Shown one piece after another: positions 7,695-11,163 of a DNA stretch of 11,163 nt. The notes under the pieces are model-generated. The model worked only from the letters and a program-made list of their open reading frames with translations, was not told the origin of the DNA and searched no databases. Numbering within the stretch: the stretch's first letter is position 1; each line of letters opens with the position of its first letter. The position numbers and the translations under genes were made by a program. Source of the stretch: CAZMVU01 sp964569295 (lineage in GTDB: Bacteria; Hydrogenedentota; Hydrogenedentia; Hydrogenedentales; JAGMZX01); NCBI GenBank assembly GCA_964569295.1, contig CAZMVU010000164.1, positions 1 through 11,163 of the forward strand, in the 5' to 3' direction.

Positions 7695-7851
7695 GGGCCA
7701 ACGGCCCGTATTATACCAGCCTGGACCGCAGGCCCAGGTCACCCCACCCGCAGAAGGCCCGAAAGCCCGGGCCGTAAGCTTTCATAATACGCACTTTCGA
7801 TGCTTGGGTAAGGCGCATCCGTAGCCCGGGCCGTTGGCCCAGACTGGTATA
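7695..7851. repeat. Compound inverted repeat with permuted arms
   Basis: GGGCCAACGGCCCG (7695-7708) recurs as its perfect 14-bp reverse complement at 7827-7840. A second module, TATACCAG (7712-7719), recurs inverted as CTGGTATA (7844-7851). In the left copy the 14-mer precedes TATACCAG. Read on the opposite strand, the right copy has TATACCAG first and the 14-mer second. The two modules are therefore permuted and do not form one simple palindrome. The arms span about 157 bp and include a stretch with its own direct repeat. No transposase frame is present. It may be a degraded composite of short dispersed repeats. Confidence 0.55.
7764..7834. repeat. 12-bp direct repeat AGCCCGGGCCGT
   Basis: AGCCCGGGCCGT occurs at 7764-7775 and again at 7823-7834, 59 bp apart start to start. 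The second copy overlaps the right arm of the larger inverted repeat. Each copy contains the self-complementary core CCCGGG. Two copies are too few to call an array; they look like duplicated fragments of the same dispersed repeat. Confidence 0.5.
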
Positions 7852-7884
7852 GAACCACACCTTCGGCGCTCCGGAAACAGGTAG

Positions 7885-7906
7885 CGCCCGGGTTCCACCT
7901 CGGGCG
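7885..7906. repeat. Short hairpin in the repeat-rich gap
   Basis: CGCCCG (7885-7890) and CGGGCG (7901-7906) form a perfect 6-bp stem around a 10-nt loop, followed on the plus strand by TCTTT. No plus-strand gene ends here, so I regard it as part of the repeat cluster and not as a terminator. Confidence 0.3.
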
Positions 7907-8020
7907 TCTTTGGCAATCACAAGTCGCCCCGAACGCCGAAGCCCGAATCAGCAATCACGAACCACAGGACAGGCTTTCCCAGGCTTGGGTTGTAGGCGCA
8001 GCCCATGTTGGTAGGTTCTC

Positions 8021-8043
8021 AACCCAGGCCTTCAGCCTGGGTT
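8021..8043. repeat. REP-like 9-bp stem hairpin
   Basis: AACCCAGGC (8021-8029) and GCCTGGGTT (8035-8043) are perfect inverted repeats around the loop CTTCA. A related near-palindrome, CCCAGGCTTGGG, lies about 35 bp to the left. Hairpins of this build, with a GCCTG core flanked by AACCC, resemble dispersed REP-like sequences of bacterial chromosomes. Neither strand has a T run beside it, so it is not a typical terminator. Confidence 0.5.
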
Positions 8044-8069
8044 GATCTAGCTGCACCCTTCGGGCGAAG

Positions 8070-8117
8070 AAAAAAAAACAGGCAATATCACCTCCATACG
8101 TCTCTTGGCAGATTGCC
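8070..8117 (-). terminator. Possible intrinsic terminator behind the sugar kinase gene
   Basis: On the minus strand GGCAAT (8112-8117) pairs with ATTGCC (8081-8086). After two bases (TG) an uninterrupted run of nine T follows (8078-8070). It lies about 80 nt past the sugar kinase stop, in the right orientation. The stem is only 6 bp (7 with a G-U pair) and the loop about 25 nt, weaker than a textbook terminator. The T run makes the call plausible. Just beyond it, CTTC/GAAG (8058-8069) forms another small hairpin. Confidence 0.4.
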
Positions 8118-8197
8118 CCACGACGCGATTTCGAGATGAACCTGGTTGCCTCAAATGGCTATCCCGTTTTGGTGAAAGTGCGCCGTCACGCCCCGCT

Positions 8198-9169
8198 TTA
8201 TCCGCGTTCGTAGCGTGTGAGGGCGCAGCCGGCGGCGCCAAGTACGCCCGAGTCCGACCCGAGACCGGCGGGAAGGATTTCGCAGCGGTTGCCGGGCACG
8301 TTGAAACTGTTTTCCTTGGCCACGCGGCGCACCGGCTCGAAAAGCATGTCGCCCGCGTTGATCATCCCCCCGCATAGCACGATGCGCTCCGGGTTCTGGT
8401 AGTTGATGATGCTCGATATGCCGTAGCCGAGCCAGGCCGCGGTTTCCTCGAATATCCAACGGGCAAGCTCGTCGCCTTGTACTGCCGTCTCGTAGATCAT
8501 TTTGCCGGTCAGGTTTTCGCGGTCGCCGCCGCACCACTTGGTGAGCAACGAGTTGCGGCGGGTTTCCATGGCCTCGGCGGCGGTGCGGATCATGCCGGTG
8601 ACCGACGCATAGGTCTCGAGACACCCCTGCGCGCCGCAGCCGCAACGGCGCCCGTTACGTTGCACCTTGATATGCCCGAGTTCGGCGGCGGTACCGTCTA
8701 TACCGCGTACGAGTTCGCTGTGGATAACGAGTCCGCCGCCCACGCCGGTGCCCAACGTGAGCACGGCCATGTTGTCCGCGCCCTGGCCCGCGCCCAGCCA
8801 GAACTCGCCATAGCAGGCGGCGTTGGCGTCGTTCTCGAGAAAGACCGGTACCCCGAGCCGCGCGCGCATCTTTTGCGCTGCCGGCACATTCTCCCAACCG
8901 GGGATATTGGTCAAGCCGTACACGATCCCCTCCTGCCAGTTGAGCGGCCCCGGCGCGCCGATGCCCACCGCGAGCACCTGCGCTGTCGTGGCGCCCTGTT
9001 GCTCGAGCAGATCGCGCACAGCATCTTGCATGGCCTCCATGACCGCCCCGGGGCCCTCGTCGCCCCGGGTCGGGCGCGAATCTTTCGCGACCACCTCTTT
9101 CTCCCGCGACACCAGCGCGGTCTTGATAAACGTTCCCCCGAGGTCGATGCCAACGACAAACTCCGGCAT
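8198..9169 (-). CDS. ROK-family sugar kinase, probable glucokinase
   Basis: This 323-aa cytoplasmic kinase should phosphorylate a hexose, most likely glucose, at C6 using ATP, feeding glycolysis. The ATP phosphate-binding loop is GIDLGGTFIKTAL (7-19). The sugar-binding and catalytic segment is LENDANAA (111-118) with catalytic D114. The adenosine region includes LGTGVGGG (139-146). The ROK signature AELGH (162-166, zinc ligand H166) continues to the zinc cysteines C176, C178 and C183 in CGCGAQGC. Length and motif order fit the ROK glucokinase branch. Close ROK relatives act on N-acetylmannosamine, fructose or other sugars, and the substrate cannot be proved here. AAGGAAG lies 7 nt before the ATG. 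It follows gltX by 114 bp, most of it a palindromic element, so co-transcription is possible but may be attenuated. Confidence 0.92.
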   Translation of the reverse strand: MPEFVVGIDLGGTFIKTALVSREKEVVAKDSRPTRGDEGPGAVMEAMQDAVRDLLEQQGATTAQVLAVGIGAPGPLNWQEGIVYGLTNIPGWENVPAAQKMRARLGVPVFLENDANAACYGEFWLGAGQGADNMAVLTLGTGVGGGLVIHSELVRGIDGTAAELGHIKVQRNGRRCGCGAQGCLETYASVTGMIRTAAEAMETRRNSLLTKWCGGDRENLTGKMIYETAVQGDELARWIFEETAAWLGYGISSIINYQNPERIVLCGGMINAGDMLFEPVRRVAKENSFNVPGNRCEILPAGLGSDSGVLGAAGCALTRYERG

Positions 9170-9191
9170 GACATGACTTCCTTCTTACTGC

Positions 9192-9283
9192 CACAAAATG
9201 GGGACAGCCCACGCACTCGCAGTTCGGCACTGCCCCCGACAAACGGAGCAGATGGGCTCGCTTGGTCCTGTTCCCATTTTGTG
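9192..9283. repeat. 92-bp near-palindromic element with 16-bp terminal inverted repeats
   Basis: CACAAAATGGGGACAG (9192-9207) and CTGTTCCCATTTTGTG (9268-9283) are inverted repeats matching at 15 of 16 positions. Inside, AGCCCA (9206-9211) pairs with TGGGCT (9253-9258). GCAGT (9219-9223) pairs with ACTGC (9229-9233) around a 5-nt loop. The whole can fold as a branched hairpin on either strand. Its right end touches the gltX stop codon, and its left end stops 8 bp short of the sugar kinase ribosome binding site. Termini containing AATGGGGACAG are, in my experience, a recurring type near REP-associated (Y1) transposases, but no transposase is in the window. It could also act as a transcript-processing or attenuating structure. 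Confidence 0.7.
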
Positions 9284-10753
9284 TTACGTGTCTTCCATCT
9301 GCTCGATGTAGTTCATGCCCGCGTCCATGCGCGCGAGACACGTTTCCTTCCCGAGCAATTCCGCCAGTTCGAACAGCCCCGGCCCGACGGTCTTTCCCGT
9401 AAGCGCGAGGCGGACCGGGTTCACATATTTCCCAAGGCCGATACCGGTCTCCTCACTCAGCGCCTTGAACGCGGCATAGAGCGGATCATGCTGCCAGTCC
9501 TGCTCGTCGATGGCTTCCATCTTCGTGCGGGCCGCCTTCATCCGGTCGAGGGCGTCGGCCTTCTGCCACTGCTTCTTGATGCCCTTCTCGTCATAGTTCG
9601 TGACCTCCTGGAAGAAGAAGTCCACCTGCCCGGTGATGTCGTTGAGGGTGGTCACCTTTTCCTGGGTGATCTGCGCCAGGCGGGTCAGCCACGCCTCCGG
9701 TTTGCTGTCCACGTCGAAACCGTGCTTGCGCAGGATAGGCACGATGCGGCCGCGAAACTGGTCGACCGTCAGCATGCGGATGTGCTGGCCGTTGAGCCAG
9801 TCGAGCTTCTTGCGGTCGAAGCGCGCGGCGGATTTCGTGACCCGTTCGAGCGTGAAATGCTCGATGAGCTCGTCTCGGGTGAAGAACTCGCGGTTCTCTT
9901 CGGTCGAGGTCCAGCCCAGCAGCGCCACGTAGTTCACGATGGTCTCGGGCAGGTAGCCGTCTTCGCGCCAGTCCAAGACATTCGCGCCGTGGAGCCGCTT
10001 GCTGAATTTCTTGCCCTGCTCATCGTGGACCAGCGGATGATGAGCGAACTGCGGCCGCTCGAAGCCGAGCGCGTCGAAGAGCATGGCGTGGCGGCCGGCG
10101 TTCGTGAGGTGGTCATCGCCGCGGATGATGTGGCTGATCTTCATGTGCGCGTCGTCCACCACCACCGCCAGGTGGAATACCGGGTCGCCGTTTGGCCGCA
10201 GGATGACGAAGTCGTCGTACTCGGTGTTTTTGAAACGCACCTCGCCCTGGATGAGATCATGCACGACCGTCTCGCCATCGGGTACGCGGAACCGGATGAC
10301 ATACGGCGTATTGCCCTGGGCCGCGATGTCCTCCGGTGAGGCGTCGCGCCAGGGGCTCTCGAAGCGCGCGTGCGGGTGTTCCTCGCGGAACCGGTCGATC
10401 TCGTCCTTCGACGCGAAGCACTTGTAGGCCTTGCCTTCGTCGAGCAGGCGGTGTGCTTCGGCGCGGTGCAGGTCGCGCCGCTGCGACTGGCGGTAGGGTC
10501 CGGCATCGCCCCGGCCGGGCTGGCCGCCGAAGTCCGGGCCCTCGTCCCACAGGATGCCGAGCCACTCGAAGCCCTCGCACATGCCCTGGGCGAAACGCTC
10601 GTCCGTGCGCTCGACGTCGGTGTCCTCGAGCCGCAGGATGAACTGGCCGCCGTGCTTCTTCGCAAACAGATAGTTATACAACGCCGTCTTCGCCGTGCCA
10701 ATGTGGAGAAAACCCGACGGCGACGGCGCAATACGTGTGCGTACACTGCTCAT
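9284..10753 (-). CDS. gltX: Glutamate--tRNA ligase (GluRS)
   Basis: This 489-aa class I aminoacyl-tRNA synthetase charges tRNA-Glu with glutamate in the cytoplasm, supplying protein synthesis. The HIGH-type motif appears as PSGFLHIGTAKTAL (11-24), normal for GluRS. RLEDTD (41-46) is the GluRS hallmark that contacts the substrates, and the KMSKS-type loop is KKFSKR (248-253). The C-terminal helical anticodon-binding region follows (about 310-489). The four-cysteine zinc site of some GluRS is not seen; only C111 is present near its expected place, so this is probably a zinc-free form. Length fits the family (about 460-500). I chose the ATG at 10753 because AAGGA lies about 6 nt upstream and SVRTRIAPSPSG is the usual N-terminus. 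The frame is open 53 codons further, but that extension is not GluRS-like. Whether it also charges tRNA-Gln cannot be told. Confidence 0.97.
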   Translation of the reverse strand: MSSVRTRIAPSPSGFLHIGTAKTALYNYLFAKKHGGQFILRLEDTDVERTDERFAQGMCEGFEWLGILWDEGPDFGGQPGRGDAGPYRQSQRRDLHRAEAHRLLDEGKAYKCFASKDEIDRFREEHPHARFESPWRDASPEDIAAQGNTPYVIRFRVPDGETVVHDLIQGEVRFKNTEYDDFVILRPNGDPVFHLAVVVDDAHMKISHIIRGDDHLTNAGRHAMLFDALGFERPQFAHHPLVHDEQGKKFSKRLHGANVLDWREDGYLPETIVNYVALLGWTSTEENREFFTRDELIEHFTLERVTKSAARFDRKKLDWLNGQHIRMLTVDQFRGRIVPILRKHGFDVDSKPEAWLTRLAQITQEKVTTLNDITGQVDFFFQEVTNYDEKGIKKQWQKADALDRMKAARTKMEAIDEQDWQHDPLYAAFKALSEETGIGLGKYVNPVRLALTGKTVGPGLFELAELLGKETCLARMDAGMNYIEQMEDT

Positions 10754-11163
10754 AGCGTGTCCTTGTGTGTCGCTGGATAATGGGAACCAAGAAGGAGCGG
10801 CAGGATAGCATGCACGCGCCGGCCAGTGCACACGGCGGAAAAGGGGTGTGGGAGAGGGGGAGTAGCAATGGGAAGCGATCAGAAAAGAATGCGAAAACGG
10901 AGGGCCTGTCATCGCAGGTTTGCGCCTGTTCTGCCAGCGTGTCTTCGCGAAGGTGTCGGTGGGGGTGGGTCCCCATGGTCCTTGTGTCCTCGCCGCCTGA
11001 CAAGGGGATGCTTTGCAGCAGGAGTATGATGAAGAGCCATTTGCGAAATAGCCCTGTCTGTGATTGCATGGCGGCAGCTATCTATATGTCAATGATAGGG
11101 TGCTATTGGTAAGTAATCTAAGGTACAGTCCACGCGCTCGCCAAGGCGTACTGTCACGGCCGT
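10754..11163. other. Upstream region of gltX, no gene recognised
   Basis: These 410 bp hold no convincing coding region or RNA gene. On the minus strand, close to gltX, an extended -10-like TGCTATCCT (10802-10810) would give a leader of about 40 nt, but its -35 region is poor. Further out, TTGACA (11087-11092) is a perfect -35 hexamer, with TGCAAT 18 bp downstream as a modest -10. A purine-rich tract (about 10836-10885) separates them. Beyond 11090 the sequence becomes AT-rich, then GC-rich again, with a small interrupted repeat ACAGT/ACTGT near the window edge. Confidence 0.5.
11063..11092 (-). promoter_or_regulatory. Weak candidate promoter upstream of gltX
   Basis: A perfect TTGACA at 11087-11092 (minus strand) is followed after 18 bp by TGCAAT, which matches TATAAT at four positions. 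If used, it would give a leader of about 300 nt before gltX, which is long for this gene. It may instead belong to nothing. A nearer extended -10-like site at 10802-10810 competes with it. Confidence 0.2.

Larger units (their letters stand above)
7473..8197. other. Long intergenic region between sugar kinase gene and signalling operon
   Basis: No frame in these 725 bp looks like a gene; the short open frames have no Shine-Dalgarno site and no recognisable fold. The right part (8044-8197) is the 3' region of the sugar kinase transcript and holds a possible terminator. The middle (about 7690-8043) is packed with short inverted and direct repeats. The left part (7473-7690) is AT-richer and holds the candidate operon promoter. 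The repeat-rich middle looks like the remains of mobile or REP-like sequence inserted between two transcription units. Confidence 0.6.

Noticed and set aside
7687..8043. Possible CRISPR array in the repeat-rich gap
   Set aside because: The repeats are short, of different kinds, partly inverted and irregularly spaced; there is no unit of 23-40 bp repeated with equal spacers and no cas gene nearby.
8477..10339. 620-codon open frame on the plus strand across the sugar kinase and gltX
   Set aside because: It is antisense to two clearly recognisable enzymes and crosses their intergenic gap. Its translation has no recognisable motif, and such long mirror frames are common in GC-rich DNA.
10674..11069. 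131-codon minus-strand frame upstream of gltX whose N-terminus resembles a signal peptide
   Set aside because: After the hydrophobic start the sequence is low-complexity and cysteine/histidine-rich without a fold. There is no Shine-Dalgarno site before the ATG, and it overlaps gltX by 80 nt.
11100..11163. tRNA or other structured RNA at the window edge
   Set aside because: No cloverleaf, T-loop sequence or extended pairing could be built; only a 5-bp interrupted repeat is present.

Overview
This is a GC-rich bacterial window in which every credible gene lies on the minus strand. It looks like chromosomal DNA from a free-living bacterium rich in phosphorelay signalling. I cannot place the organism by sequence alone. 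The density of PAS kinases, the degenerate GGDEF receivers and the palindromic intergenic repeats would suit a large-genome environmental lineage (PVC-type, Hydrogenedentes-like or similar), but that is a guess.

Read in the direction of transcription (right to left), the window opens with about 410 bp of non-coding DNA (10754-11163). Next comes gltX, encoding glutamyl-tRNA synthetase (9284-10753). A 92-bp near-palindromic element (9192-9283) touches the gltX stop codon. A ROK-family sugar kinase gene follows (8198-9169), with a possible intrinsic terminator behind it (8070-8117). About 725 bp without a convincing gene then separates the housekeeping pair from the signalling block. That gap (7473-8197) holds rearranged inverted repeats, several hairpins and an AT-richer leader with a plausible promoter.

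The rest of the window (75-7472) is a compact five-gene signalling operon. In order it encodes: a soluble REC-histidine kinase hybrid; a REC protein with a degenerate GGDEF-like domain; a diverged paralogue of the same REC/GGDEF-like type; a 1269-residue histidine kinase with a polytopic membrane domain and four PAS domains; and a stand-alone Rcp1-like receiver. The genes are 3 nt apart, 73 nt apart, or overlapping by 38 and 50 nt, so they are very likely co-transcribed and partly translationally coupled. The cassette contains two kinases, four receivers and no DNA-binding domain. Neither GGDEF-like domain keeps the cyclase signature, so the output is probably phosphotransfer and protein-protein interaction, not transcription or c-di-GMP synthesis. 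Who phosphorylates whom cannot be read from sequence.

The most interesting items are the tandem REC/degenerate-GGDEF proteins sharing an LSH(M/A)S sequence where the catalytic loop should be, the large membrane sensor domain of the second kinase, and the palindromic element inserted between gltX and the sugar kinase.
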